Shown here one piece after another: positions 13,518-20,967 of a stretch of 24,391 bases of DNA. Below the pieces are notes generated by a model, which was not told where the DNA came from, ran no database searches, and saw only the letters and a list, made by a program, of their open reading frames with translations. Each line of letters begins with the position of its first letter. Position 1 is the stretch's first letter. The DNA is from a virus, in IMG/VR virus record IMGVR_UViG_3300046692_000116, positions 1-24,391 of that record, one strand, 5' to 3'. The position numbers and the translations under genes were made by a program.

Positions 13518-14455
13518 GCCGCCTCCTCTCGGCTCGCGCCGTCGGTCCATGTTGTGCCATCGGGCATGCGGTAGGTGATTGTCTCAGCCTCTTCGTCGAC
13601 CTCAAGAAGCTCCATGCCAGCCAGCATCTTCGGTACGAATAAGTGGGCTGGACAGCCAGCATCTTGCTCCGCAAGTGACAACGGCTTGCTATGGCGCGCA
13701 CAATCCCAACCTGCATTGCCATCCATCAATGGTGTGGCGTGAAGGCACGAACGACAATGCGCTCGAGGCATTTCCTCGCCCCAGCACACCGCAGCCTGCC
13801 GACAGAACATGCCCCTGAAATCGTCACGCTTGGTGCACAGGCGCGATGGCGGTTCCGGCATGTTGATGATGCGCTCGATACGCGCTTCCGCCCTGATGGC
13901 CGCCTCCATGTCAAGGCGCACCCGTTCTAGGTAAATGTCTTCATCGTCTTTGTTGGTGCACATGTATTGGCATCGATCGAGACCGCGCTTGTACATATAG
14001 AATTGCATGGTGGAATAGTGGAGCGGCATGGCTTTCTGCACGCCGTCCTTCACTAACTTGCGGAACTTCTCTGCCTTGCTGGACTTGCATTCGACGACAT
14101 GCATTTTGCCAGGAGCTTCCGGTAAGCCGATTGCCTGTCCGTCGATTTTGCCACGCAAATGGCCACCAGCGCCGCGAACGCGAGCCTGCTGTTCGCTGAC
14201 TTCGCAACCGATAAGGCGAAGCAGATCAAGCAGGCGCTCTTCCTCCAGGTTCCCTCGCTCGAAGATGCGCCGCTTCTGCCATGTGATGACTTCCGGCACA
14301 GAGGCGCGCCGAAATGCCAGCCAGATGGCGCGGTCGCATTCCACACCGATGTCGCCGGCAGGAACGCCGATGGATTCCCAATCGTCACCTTGGGATTCTA
14401 GTGCGTCTTGGATGGCGAGGAGCGTGGATGGTGTTGGGCGCGGGATTGGTGCCAT
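13514..14455 (-). CDS. PD-(D/E)XK exonuclease-like protein
   Basis: The 313-residue protein has the RecB/Cas4-like nuclease core: an early ECDRAIWLAFR segment, the catalytic Asp in GHLRGKIDG, and the E-x-K pair in MHVVECKSSKAEKFRKL, followed by a YSTMQFYMY helix typical of the fold. A C-terminal cysteine-rich part (MFCRQAAVCWG, HCRSCLH, GWDCARH) likely binds zinc or an iron-sulfur cluster. It probably supplies the 5'-3' exonuclease step for the phage recombination system that includes the Sak4-like and DUF669-like proteins. Its ATG overlaps the upstream TAA as TAATG. Confidence 0.82.
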   Translation of the reverse strand: MAPIPRPTPSTLLAIQDALESQGDDWESIGVPAGDIGVECDRAIWLAFRRASVPEVITWQKRRIFERGNLEEERLLDLLRLIGCEVSEQQARVRGAGGHLRGKIDGQAIGLPEAPGKMHVVECKSSKAEKFRKLVKDGVQKAMPLHYSTMQFYMYKRGLDRCQYMCTNKDDEDIYLERVRLDMEAAIRAEARIERIINMPEPPSRLCTKRDDFRGMFCRQAAVCWGEEMPRAHCRSCLHATPLMDGNAGWDCARHSKPLSLAEQDAGCPAHLFVPKMLAGMELLEVDEEAETITYRMPDGTTWTDGASREEAA

Positions 14456-14751
14456 TACATGGCAGACCCTTGTTGCACAACCGCGAACAAAAGCGCAGAT
14501 GCGAGCGCGGACTGGTGACCGCGAATGTCACCGTTCCGCACATAGGTAGTCCAGAGTTCACGGCCATCACGAGTGATGGGGTGCATCTCTTGGATGCTGA
14601 AGTCGACGTCATCGATGCTGTCGGCATCAATCTCAAAGTCGTCTTCATTGACTTCCGCATCGATGATCGCTTCTGCGGCCTCCATCGATTCCGCTTCGAT
14701 TGTGCGGCTGGCGCGCCCGTGGAATGTGTAGTCAACCATGAATTTTGGCAT
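14455..14751 (-). CDS. Hypothetical acidic protein, 98 aa
   Basis: The first 45 residues form a beta-alpha pattern, MVDYTFHGRASRTIEAESMEAAEAIIDAEV, of the kind seen in many small phage proteins; it is followed by a very acidic stretch (EDDFEIDADSIDDVDF) and a C-terminal part that becomes hydrophobic (SALASALLFAVV). No function recognised. It starts 4 bases after the dnaN stop, so it is probably co-transcribed with the clamp, and it is coupled to the nuclease gene that follows. Confidence 0.75.
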   Translation of the reverse strand: MPKFMVDYTFHGRASRTIEAESMEAAEAIIDAEVNEDDFEIDADSIDDVDFSIQEMHPITRDGRELWTTYVRNGDIRGHQSALASALLFAVVQQGSAM

Positions 14752-14755
14752 GGCC

Positions 14756-15814
14756 CTAGACTCGCATCGGCATCAACACAGCCAGCAACTCCGCCGCCTT
14801 ATCCGACGTGAATATGGCCGGCGATCCACCATCACCCAGCGCCAACCGAATATCGCCAGTAGGGAAGATGCCGATCAGTTCGTTCAGGTATGTCGCGTTG
14901 AAACCAATATCGATCGGCTCCCCGCCATAGGTGACAATGATTTCATCTGTAGCGCTGCCCTGATCGGGATTGTTAACCTCAAGCTTCGCTGCGCCATCAG
15001 CGAACGACAGTTTTACGGCGCGACCACGCTCAGATGAAACAACAGCAACACGGCCGGCGGCCTGGCGCATGTCATCGCTGCCAAAGACGATATTCTTGTC
15101 GTTCTGCGTGGGAATGACGCGCTGATAGTCTGGAAACGTGCCGTCAATCAGTTTGCTGGTTAGGGAGAAGTCGCCGGCATCGATGCGGATTTTCTGGCTG
15201 GAAACGGATACAGACACGGTGCCTTTCGGTAGAAGACCAACCGTCTTGCGCGGAACGATGACGCCCTCGAAAGCCGGTACTTCCGGTCCACGATTGCGCG
15301 CCAGACGGTGGCCGTCAGTAGCGACCGCCACGACGTTGCCATCGATGACGTGCAGGAAGATGCCGTTAAGATAGTAACGCGTCTCCTCCGTCGAGATCGC
15401 AAACGAAACAGGCGCAAACAGGCTGGAGAGGTCGATATCGAAGCTTGCCGTATACGACCCGCCGTCCAACGACGGAAAGTCATCAGCGGCTAGCGCGCCA
15501 AGCGCAAAGCGGCTGCGGCCAGATGTGACGATCAACTGTCCTTTGTCCGTGGACAGAGTGATTTCGCCGCCTGCCTTCTTGGCGATGTCGGCAAGCAGCT
15601 TGGCGTTGACACAGACTGCGCCAGGCTTTGAAACCGATGCGGCGACAGTGTCCGTGGCGACGATGTCCAAATCGGTGCCGGTGACGCGCAGGCCGTCGGC
15701 GCTTGCGGTCAGCAGGACGTTGGATAGGATGGGAATAGTATTGCGCGCCTCGACGACGCGGCCGACGTTGGTGATAACGCGCGCCAAGTCGACACGCTGA
15801 ATGGTGAGCTTCAT
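14756..15814 (-). CDS. dnaN: DNA polymerase III beta sliding clamp
   Basis: The 352-residue protein matches the full three-domain bacterial clamp: it begins MKLTIQRVDLARVI, contains PILSNVLLTA, VATDGHRLA (domain 2), FPDYQRVIP (domain 3 entry) and ends VLMPMRV, the conserved clamp C-terminus. It is close to the usual length (about 370), so it is likely functional as a ring. Phage-encoded clamps are not common; this one would let the phage run or hijack Pol III and recruit proteins with clamp-binding peptides such as the 7978-8811 methyltransferase. It heads a unit: a 9-bp hairpin, CACCAC and GAGGAGAC precede its ATG. Confidence 0.95.
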   Translation of the reverse strand: MKLTIQRVDLARVITNVGRVVEARNTIPILSNVLLTASADGLRVTGTDLDIVATDTVAASVSKPGAVCVNAKLLADIAKKAGGEITLSTDKGQLIVTSGRSRFALGALAADDFPSLDGGSYTASFDIDLSSLFAPVSFAISTEETRYYLNGIFLHVIDGNVVAVATDGHRLARNRGPEVPAFEGVIVPRKTVGLLPKGTVSVSVSSQKIRIDAGDFSLTSKLIDGTFPDYQRVIPTQNDKNIVFGSDDMRQAAGRVAVVSSERGRAVKLSFADGAAKLEVNNPDQGSATDEIIVTYGGEPIDIGFNATYLNELIGIFPTGDIRLALGDGGSPAIFTSDKAAELLAVLMPMRV

Positions 15815-15864
15815 GGTAGTCTCCTCTTGTGTGGTGGTAGCCGCACGGTTGGCGGCCGTGCGGC
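15815..15864 (-). promoter_or_regulatory. Start-associated leader with hairpin (CCGCCAA loop)
   Basis: Leftward, stem GCCGCACGG/CCGTGCGGC closes the loop CCGCCAA (15840-15864), then comes CACCAC and GAGGAGAC before the clamp start. The loop differs by one base from that at 9411-9431 and 19080-19104 while the stem sequence is different, as expected for a conserved loop on a variable stem. Confidence 0.65.
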
Positions 15865-15871
15865 GTGCTGA

Positions 15872-16276
15872 CTAGGCGGCGACCGCAACTGGTGTGATGG
15901 TCGCGCCGTTGCGTTGCGTGTGGAAGGTCCACGTCTTTCCAGGGTGCGCGGCAAGCCATGCAGCTACGGCTGTCTCGATAGCGTTGCCGAGAGAAAGGTG
16001 AGGTTTTTCGTATTCGGCCCAAGGATCGTCTGGGCCATCTTCACCGAAGCACTCGTCGTTGCGATCGATGATGTCTTCCATGATCCGTTCGGCGTAGGCT
16101 TCGCCATCGACGTATGAGGACATCACCGTCTTGTCGGCCTCGACAACGTAGAAAGGCTCACCCTCAAAGTCGCCTTCGCCGACCCGAATGGCTTCCTCAC
16201 GGCTATCGTATGGCCCTTGGAAGACCTCGGCATCTTCGGAGTCTGCTACCCACCATTTGAAATTCTTGTCGCCCAT
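15872..16276 (-). CDS. Hypothetical acidic protein, 134 aa
   Basis: No family recognised. The N-terminal half, FKWWVADSEDAEVFQGPYDSREEAIRVGE, has the pattern of small phage proteins in which a beta hairpin leads into a helix. The middle is acidic (DRNDECFGEDGPDD) and the C-terminus AAWLAAHPGKTWTFHTQRNGATI looks like a second small domain. It has its own leader: a hairpin, CACCAC and AGGAGA upstream of the ATG at 16276. Confidence 0.75.
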   Translation of the reverse strand: MGDKNFKWWVADSEDAEVFQGPYDSREEAIRVGEGDFEGEPFYVVEADKTVMSSYVDGEAYAERIMEDIIDRNDECFGEDGPDDPWAEYEKPHLSLGNAIETAVAAWLAAHPGKTWTFHTQRNGATITPVAVAA

Positions 16277-16326
16277 ATTTGCTTCTCCTGCGTGGTGAAT
16301 GGCGGCCCGCTGGTGACGAGCCGCCA
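16277..16326 (-). promoter_or_regulatory. Start-associated leader with hairpin
   Basis: Leftward, stem TGGCGGC/GCCGCCA, then a one-pair mismatch and two further pairs, close the 7-base loop TCACCAG (16300-16326). CACCAC and AGGAGA follow before the ATG at 16276. The loop keeps the CACCA core seen in the other leader hairpins. Confidence 0.5.
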
Positions 16327-16332
16327 GGTTGG

Positions 16333-16494
16333 TTATGCGAAGAAGCCGCCAGAATACAGCAGGCCCATCTCAATACCGACTGAAACGATAGCGCCCCAAA
16401 AGCTCCAGTTGCCTTTGGGCTCACCGTGCTTCACGCCAGCAATCGCCACAGATACGGCACTAAGCGCAATCAGGGTTACTTGCGGCCAACCCAT
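16333..16494 (-). CDS. Small membrane protein, 53 aa
   Basis: A 53-residue protein with two hydrophobic segments, about residues 5-20 (VTLIALSAVSVAIAG) and 32-53 (FWGAIVSVGIEMGLLYSG), separated by a polar GVKHGEPKGNW turn. The ATG overlaps the stop of the DUF669-like gene as TGATG. The function is unknown; as a coupled mini membrane protein it resembles the one at 9446-9607. Confidence 0.72.
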   Translation of the reverse strand: MGWPQVTLIALSAVSVAIAGVKHGEPKGNWSFWGAIVSVGIEMGLLYSGGFFA

Positions 16495-17108
16495 CACTTG
16501 CTACCCCAAGGCCGCCGGCCCGTAGCCGCAGTAGCCGCAGAAGCGGCCTGCCGTTGCGCTGGTGCGGGCTTGTTGTCATTGGCCGCAGCAGGCGCCTCAT
16601 TGCGCTTCTTGCCTTGCGTGCCGTCACCAATGATGCCTATTTCCGGAACAGGCTCCTTGGCAGCGTCGTCGGTGTAGAAGAACCGCTCGATCTGGTTTTT
16701 GTCCTTGTAGAACGTCCCATCCGGCTTCTTGTTGCCGATCTGAATGCCGACCTCGGCGACGAACGACTTGAACAGCAAATCGTCTGTGTCGGTGTCTGCG
16801 GTGATCTCCTCGCCGACGGCTCGACCGAATCTATCGAACATCGGCTTGCCGTATTTGTAGGCGCCGTGCTGGTAGCCATCGGAATGGATGATGGTCCAGT
16901 ATGCCCAGAACTTGCGGCCCTTGAGTTCTTCAGGCGCGATTACCTCGAACGTGATTTCAGCTTGGAAACCCTTGGTGTCTGTTGTTGCCGGAAGGTTGAT
17001 AGCCTCTGCCTGAAGCTGGGCATACATGTGTGGCAGGATACCGCCGCCACCGCCCTGCTTTTCGGTGTTCTCGAAATCCGCTTCGTAGTTATTCCCGATC
17101 TTAGCCAA
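16494..17108 (-). CDS. DUF669-like ssDNA-binding/recombination protein, TTG start
   Basis: The 204-residue protein resembles DUF669, a phage family that binds single-stranded DNA and works with Sak-type recombinases: ITFEVIAPEELKGRKFWAYWTI and FDRFGRAVGEEI match its GRK-type core, and the C-terminal 60 residues form an Ala/Lys-rich flexible tail with AAANDNKP. The start is a TTG: AAGGAGAC, preceded by CACCAC, stands 3 bases before TTG-GCT-AAG, and the frame to an upstream ATG (17171) would put 21 extra residues across the leader and into the neighbour's end. Unlike typical SSB, it lacks an acidic DDDIPF tip; that tip is on the helicase instead. Confidence 0.78.
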   Translation of the reverse strand: MAKIGNNYEADFENTEKQGGGGGILPHMYAQLQAEAINLPATTDTKGFQAEITFEVIAPEELKGRKFWAYWTIIHSDGYQHGAYKYGKPMFDRFGRAVGEEITADTDTDDLLFKSFVAEVGIQIGNKKPDGTFYKDKNQIERFFYTDDAAKEPVPEIGIIGDGTQGKKRNEAPAAANDNKPAPAQRQAASAATAATGRRPWGSK

Positions 17109-17130
17109 AATAGTCTCCTTAGTGTGGTGT

Positions 17131-17322
17131 TTATGCGGCCCGCGACAGGTCTTTCGCGCGGGCTGTGGCAAGCCGCTTGTCGGTAAACAAGAGTGGCTTG
17201 TTGTCGTTGGTGACGTGAGCCCAAAGATTGCGCTCTACTTTTGCTTCAATGCCGTACTGGCCGTTGTCCTCCGTGTAGACGCGGTGTTTGCGGCCTTTGA
17301 CTGGGTTGCAGAAGGCGATCAT
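17131..17322 (-). CDS. Hypothetical protein, 63 aa
   Basis: A small basic protein with a GRKHRVYTEDNGQYGIEAKVERN beta-rich core and a C-terminal Arg/Lys/Ala helix. It includes the VTNDNKP variant of the NDN motif. Its ATG overlaps the stop of the Sak4-like gene as ATGA, so it is translated with it. No family recognised; its position between the two recombination genes suggests an accessory role. Confidence 0.72.
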   Translation of the reverse strand: MIAFCNPVKGRKHRVYTEDNGQYGIEAKVERNLWAHVTNDNKPLLFTDKRLATARAKDLSRAA

Positions 17323-18140
17323 GCCGCTTCTGCCTCGGCCACGCCGTTGAACGGAGCCGGGAAGAACTTCGAAAGCTCTTTGTATCCTTGGCCCTTGCGG
17401 TAGGTGATGGCGTCCGGCATGGAATAGCGATTCTTCGCGACGAATCCGGCTCCTTCGGTCAAGTGGATCTGGCGCTCCTTGCCGCCCTCTGCGTGGGTTA
17501 CCTCCTTCTTGACGCCGACTTCCTTCGACTTCAGGGAAACCCGGTAATTCAAGAATCCAACGATGTCGCTGCGTTCGCGAATAAGCGCAGCTCCGCGCTT
17601 GCGAAGTTTCACTTGATACCGGTCGTATGGGTCAGTCACTGGGCTGTCGAAACGCTTGATCTCTGGGTGGGCCAGAATGACAACAGCAATGCCGCGTTCA
17701 TTGAGCGCTTCGCACGCACCCATGAATTCGCCCCATTCGACATCCCCCTGAACGTCGCCCTGCCCAAATGCGGCCGGCGACCCCTTGTCGTTTGAGCCGA
17801 TGGAATCTGCGCCGATACGAAGGCATGTTGCGGCATTGACGATTGGTTCAATGCCATCGGCGCTGTCGAATATCACGGTTTGGAAATCGTGATCTTCGGT
17901 GATCAACTCCCCGACGATCTCCTTCAGCGAATCCCAATCCTCGATGACTTCCGATGGGAGGTCCACATCGGCAGGCGGCTTCTCGCCGTGGGAGTGCAGA
18001 TAAATAGCGTTCGGGAACTCGGCAGCAAGACTGGTCTTGCCAACGCCATCGACGCCATACAGCAGAACGGTAGGTGGATTGGTTGATGTCTGTGTAGTTC
18101 GCTTTAATCGCGACAGTCTCGACTTGTAGCCTTCGGACAT
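17319..18140 (-). CDS. Sak4-like AAA ATPase (phage recombinase)
   Basis: The 273-residue RecA-fold ATPase has Walker A GVDGVGKTS (29-37), a VIFDSADG Walker B, and a sensor-like VVILAHPEIKRF. Its length and overall layout match the Sak4/AAA_24 phage family, which anneals or assists strand exchange together with DUF669/SSB partners and an exonuclease. All three kinds of partner occur downstream in this operon. The ATG at 18140 has AAGGAGAA at good spacing. Confidence 0.85.
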   Translation of the reverse strand: MSEGYKSRLSRLKRTTQTSTNPPTVLLYGVDGVGKTSLAAEFPNAIYLHSHGEKPPADVDLPSEVIEDWDSLKEIVGELITEDHDFQTVIFDSADGIEPIVNAATCLRIGADSIGSNDKGSPAAFGQGDVQGDVEWGEFMGACEALNERGIAVVILAHPEIKRFDSPVTDPYDRYQVKLRKRGAALIRERSDIVGFLNYRVSLKSKEVGVKKEVTHAEGGKERQIHLTEGAGFVAKNRYSMPDAITYRKGQGYKELSKFFPAPFNGVAEAEAA

Positions 18141-18152
18141 GCTTTCTCCTTC

Positions 18153-18530
18153 CTAATGAAAATAGATGATGGCTGCGATGAACGCCAAAGCCAGGATTGC
18201 CGGAACCCAGCTGAATGGATCAGGCCAGCCGCTTGCAGCCTTTGTACCCAGCGGCAACTCTATGGCGGCCGCCTCGCGCTCGTTGAGCCAGTCGCCCAAC
18301 TTGTTGCCGGCCCAGACGAAGCTGTACATCACCGCAAGTGCGACGGCACCAACACCGAGTGACGGAAAGAAGAAGACAGACACGAACGCCGCGGCAATGA
18401 GGCTTGCCGTGATGGCGCGGCGAATGACGGGCGCCGTGAAGGTAGTTTTGGCGGTGGCGCGAACTGGCGCGTCGATCGACACGTAGTCCAGCGGTGTGCC
18501 GGTGATTGGTGGTAGGACGCGGATGTTCAT
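18153..18530 (-). CDS. Membrane protein, 125 aa
   Basis: The 125-residue protein has a polar N-terminus of about 38 residues, then hydrophobic segments near 41-55 (SLIAAAFVSVFFFPS), 57-72 (GVGAVALAVMYSFVW) and 108-124 (VPAILALAFIAAIIYF), so about three membrane spans. No family recognised. It is coupled to the RNA ligase gene upstream (ATGA overlap). The role is unknown. Confidence 0.75.
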   Translation of the reverse strand: MNIRVLPPITGTPLDYVSIDAPVRATAKTTFTAPVIRRAITASLIAAAFVSVFFFPSLGVGAVALAVMYSFVWAGNKLGDWLNEREAAAIELPLGTKAASGWPDPFSWVPAILALAFIAAIIYFH

Positions 18531-19066
18531 GCTGCCACCCCTTTCGGTGTGTCGTCGTTCTCAGCCAGCACCTTGTAGAGATGGCTGGACGCGGTCATAA
18601 ACACGATGATGCCTTCGGGCTTCATGAAGCCAGGCGCAGCCTGTGAGCCGGTTTCCTTCAGGACGTCGAGCACCTGATCGACGGTGTCAGTTGCGAATTG
18701 GCCGACATAGAGAAGCGGCACGACATCACAACATGCAGGCCGTGTCGCGGGATCTGACCACCGGCCGGTATTGAAGAGCGAGAACCTCTTTTCATTGAGG
18801 CCGTAGTTGCGCTGAATGCCGTTGCCCCACCATTCGCCGAAGTGCTGACCGACGCCAAGCTTGAGCAACTCTTCTTTGTTGCGCTCAACCCAGCCAGCAA
18901 AACCGTAGTTGTCGGCATCCGGCGTGATCCAGCGATTGCGGCTGCCGGCGCGCACCGATCCATCTTCGCCGATGACGACCTGAGCGTTGGTGCCATCGAT
19001 CTTCTCGGTGATGATGCAGCCTCTCTTGAGGCGGGGAATTTTCGGAAATGCAATGAAGTCGGTCAT
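18527..19066 (-). CDS. Compact RNA ligase
   Basis: The 179-residue protein has the nucleotidyltransferase motifs of RNA ligases: motif I EKIDGTN with the adenylated Lys22, FGEWWGNGIQR (motif III region, Glu78), RFSLFNTG, motif IV EGIIVF (151-156) and motif V YKVL (Lys165). It would join RNA ends, for example in tRNA repair after host anticodon nuclease attack. It is small for the family, a bare catalytic core without a C-terminal domain. No polynucleotide kinase is visible in this window. A leader with a 9-bp CCACCAA-loop hairpin and GAGGAGAC precedes its ATG. Confidence 0.85.
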   Translation of the reverse strand: MTDFIAFPKIPRLKRGCIITEKIDGTNAQVVIGEDGSVRAGSRNRWITPDADNYGFAGWVERNKEELLKLGVGQHFGEWWGNGIQRNYGLNEKRFSLFNTGRWSDPATRPACCDVVPLLYVGQFATDTVDQVLDVLKETGSQAAPGFMKPEGIIVFMTASSHLYKVLAENDDTPKGVAA

Positions 19067-19117
19067 ATGTCTCCTCTCAGCCGTGCGCTTGGTGGGCGCA
19101 CGGCGTTGCTGTGGTGG
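19067..19117 (-). promoter_or_regulatory. Start-associated leader with hairpin (CCACCAA loop)
   Basis: Leftward, CCACCAC (19117-19111) is followed by stem GCCGTGCGC/GCGCACGGC with loop CCACCAA (19080-19104), then GAGGAGAC before the RNA ligase start. The loop is identical to that at 9411-9431. Here CACCAC comes before the hairpin rather than after it. Confidence 0.65.
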
Positions 19118-19132
19118 CTGGTTTGGTAGTGG

Positions 19133-19204
19133 TCAGTCGAGAAGGAAGGCCATAAACAGTAGCCATCCCCAACCATCATGGCCGCTTACGGTCGAAGCGG
19201 TCAT
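19133..19204 (-). CDS. Possible 23-aa coupled mini-protein
   Basis: A 24-codon frame begins with an ATG overlapping the upstream stop as ATGA and encodes a short polar start followed by a hydrophobic GWGWLLFMAFLL segment. Coupling and membrane-like composition support it, but at this length chance cannot be excluded. Confidence 0.42.
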   Translation of the reverse strand: MTASTVSGHDGWGWLLFMAFLLD

Positions 19205-20259
19205 GCTGCACGAAGAACTGAGCGTGTCACGGTCTCGGTGACGGTGTCAGCGATCTTACTATCCGCAAGAACGAAGACGCCGAACTCCTGGCCGGGATGC
19301 TTGAGCGCCAAGCGGCTAGCCTCGGCAGCTGCCGTTGCTTGGTCGATGTGAACGCATGGGCGCGTTGCTGGCTTGGGCTGGCCGTTCTCGATGAGGGCGA
19401 CGATGGCTGTGGGTTTTCGTTTGGGCAAGATTGTGGAGAAGAGCACAAGATCATCAGGCGACTCGGTACTAATGCCATTGTCGCCACCAAGATTAACTTG
19501 GATGCCCCAACTAAACACATTGATGACCGTCGCCCTCTTGCCTCGAGCCGAAGAGCCGTAGTCATCGCGAAACTTCACAATATCACCAACCTTGAACTTG
19601 GCCAGCGCAACGGCGGGCTCGTCGACCCATTCGGCGATGATGTCGTTGGCGAGTTCGGTTGTCTTATCTGTGCGCGACGATTGCCTGCCGTCGTTGGCCC
19701 AAACGGCGCTAGACCAGTTGTCGCTTGTTCCGAATGTCGCGACGTCTCCACCGATGAAAGCCGGCCCGACCTTGCGACCGTCGCGCGTCTTGTAGTAGCC
19801 GCCGGCGGTGATGGTGAGGGGTGCTGAAGTCGTGACAACGGCGGCGGCGACGGGTGCGGGCCGCAGATCTTCAGTCGAGATGAGCCAATGGTCGTTTCCT
19901 GTGTTGCCGTAGAGATTTACGCCATCGTGGCCTTTGCGCCATGTGTCGAACTTGACCATGGTCAATCCGCTATAATGGCTGACGCCATCCTCAACGACAG
20001 TACCGACTTCGCCGCGGGTGTCACCGTCGTCAGAAACAACACGATCGCCGACCTTCGGCTGCCAGACTGCCGGAGCGGCAGTCACGAGTTCCAGATAGCG
20101 AGCGAAGTTGAACTGATCGTCACCGCCCTTGTCGGGTTTTACGCGGCAGTCTCCTTCCGCATCAACCTCGGTAACCGTTCCGGTGTCGCCGATCTTCATT
20201 TCTTCGCTATTCAAATAGCGAATGCGCCGCACTCTATCGCCAACCTTAAACTTACCCAT
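19201..20259 (-). CDS. Multi-domain KOW/SH3-like protein
   Basis: The 352-residue protein is built from repeated small beta-barrel segments. Three begin with a KVGD phrase: FKVGDRVRRIRYLNSEE near residue 4, PKVGDRVVSDDGDTRGEVGTV near 70 and FKVGDIVKFRDDYG near 225. A further related segment, with RDGRKVGPAF, lies between the second and third. Each reads like a KOW or SH3-like barrel with a GTV/ATVI strand. A C-terminal alpha-beta part (TRPCVHIDQATAAAEASRLAL) follows. Such barrels bind nucleic acid or proteins; the actual partner is unknown. The ATG at 20259 overlaps the upstream stop (TGATG). Confidence 0.78.
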   Translation of the reverse strand: MGKFKVGDRVRRIRYLNSEEMKIGDTGTVTEVDAEGDCRVKPDKGGDDQFNFARYLELVTAAPAVWQPKVGDRVVSDDGDTRGEVGTVVEDGVSHYSGLTMVKFDTWRKGHDGVNLYGNTGNDHWLISTEDLRPAPVAAAVVTTSAPLTITAGGYYKTRDGRKVGPAFIGGDVATFGTSDNWSSAVWANDGRQSSRTDKTTELANDIIAEWVDEPAVALAKFKVGDIVKFRDDYGSSARGKRATVINVFSWGIQVNLGGDNGISTESPDDLVLFSTILPKRKPTAIVALIENGQPKPATRPCVHIDQATAAAEASRLALKHPGQEFGVFVLADSKIADTVTETVTRSVLRAA

Positions 20260-20552
20260 CACGCTGCTCCTTCCGTTGGTGTGCCCGGCGTAAAAATCCG
20301 ACGCTTGGTGAAATCGACTTGAACGACGTTGTCATCCACGGCCTGCTTGGTGGCGACGGGTGGCGTAGGCACGTCGTCGTCATCGACGAGGTCAAGCTCC
20401 CATTCGTGGAACTGCAGAACCTCCAACGTAGGCGCCACACGGACGAGAACGATGGTTCCCATGAAGCCGATGACTATGCCGAAAACATTGGTATTCATCT
20501 TGTGCTCGACGACGTCGCCGAGCTCGATGCAATCGCAATCAGGGCAACTCAT
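20259..20552 (-). CDS. Small protein with Cys motif and SH3-like core
   Basis: The 97-residue protein starts with CPDCDC, then ELGDVVEHKMNTNVFGIVIGFMGTIVLVRV, which has the strand pattern of the KOW/SH3-like repeats in the next gene, suggesting a common origin. An acidic Pro-rich linker and a basic FTKRRIF end follow. It is coupled at both ends (ATGA and TGATG). The function is unknown. Confidence 0.72.
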   Translation of the reverse strand: MSCPDCDCIELGDVVEHKMNTNVFGIVIGFMGTIVLVRVAPTLEVLQFHEWELDLVDDDDVPTPPVATKQAVDDNVVQVDFTKRRIFTPGTPTEGAA

Positions 20553-20893
20553 GCCGCCACCCGCAAGGCATATTCCGTCACAACGGCGCCAGCCCGCATA
20601 TCTTCGTCGACATGGTTGTCATTGGCAGCCACGCGCACCACGCTTACGGGCATTCGTCCGGATGTCGTCGAACAGCCGCCATTATGTGCGACCAAACGAG
20701 TAACGCGATCTGGATTGTTGTCGTTGGCCGCTCTGGGAGCGCCGCGCGGAATGCCCGCGCCGTATGATCTGTTCAGGCGCTTGTAGATCGCGGAAGGTTT
20801 CATGTTCCATAGTTTGGCGATCTGGGCGATACTCACCCCTTCCGCCTTCATGGCATACATATCGGCCGTAGCCGCATCACTTCTGAGCTGCAT
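20549..20893 (-). CDS. HTH protein, first gene of the leftward operon
   Basis: The 114-residue protein has a helix-turn-helix of resolvase/homeodomain-like type near residues 13-42: YAMKAEGVSIAQIAKLWNMKPSAIYKRLNR. The remainder is a flexible tail with two NDN motifs (RAANDNN, VAANDNH). As the first gene after the leftward promoter, it is well placed for a role in early regulation or replication control. The ATG at 20893 follows GAGGAGAC by 3 bases, with CACCAC further upstream. Confidence 0.75.
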   Translation of the reverse strand: MQLRSDAATADMYAMKAEGVSIAQIAKLWNMKPSAIYKRLNRSYGAGIPRGAPRAANDNNPDRVTRLVAHNGGCSTTSGRMPVSVVRVAANDNHVDEDMRAGAVVTEYALRVAA

Positions 20894-20942
20894 GGTGTCT
20901 CCTCATTTTAGGCGTGGTGTTGCCAACGAACGGTGACCGTTG
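20894..20942 (-). promoter_or_regulatory. Leader of the leftward operon, with dyads
   Basis: Leftward, CAACG/CGTTG (20924-20942) can form a hairpin; it also contains the dyad AACGGT-G-ACCGTT (20929-20941) that could be a protein site. CACCAC and GAGGAGAC follow before the 20893 start, the same order as in the other leaders. Confidence 0.55.
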
Positions 20943-20967
20943 ACAATTAGTCTGAATGCTATATCAA
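20940..20967 (+). promoter_or_regulatory. Rightward promoter for the 21003 regulator
   Basis: TTGACA (20940-20945), a 16-base spacer and TATCAA (20962-20967). The operator palindrome begins 2 bases after the -10, so a bound regulator would block the start site: autoregulation is likely. Confidence 0.6.
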
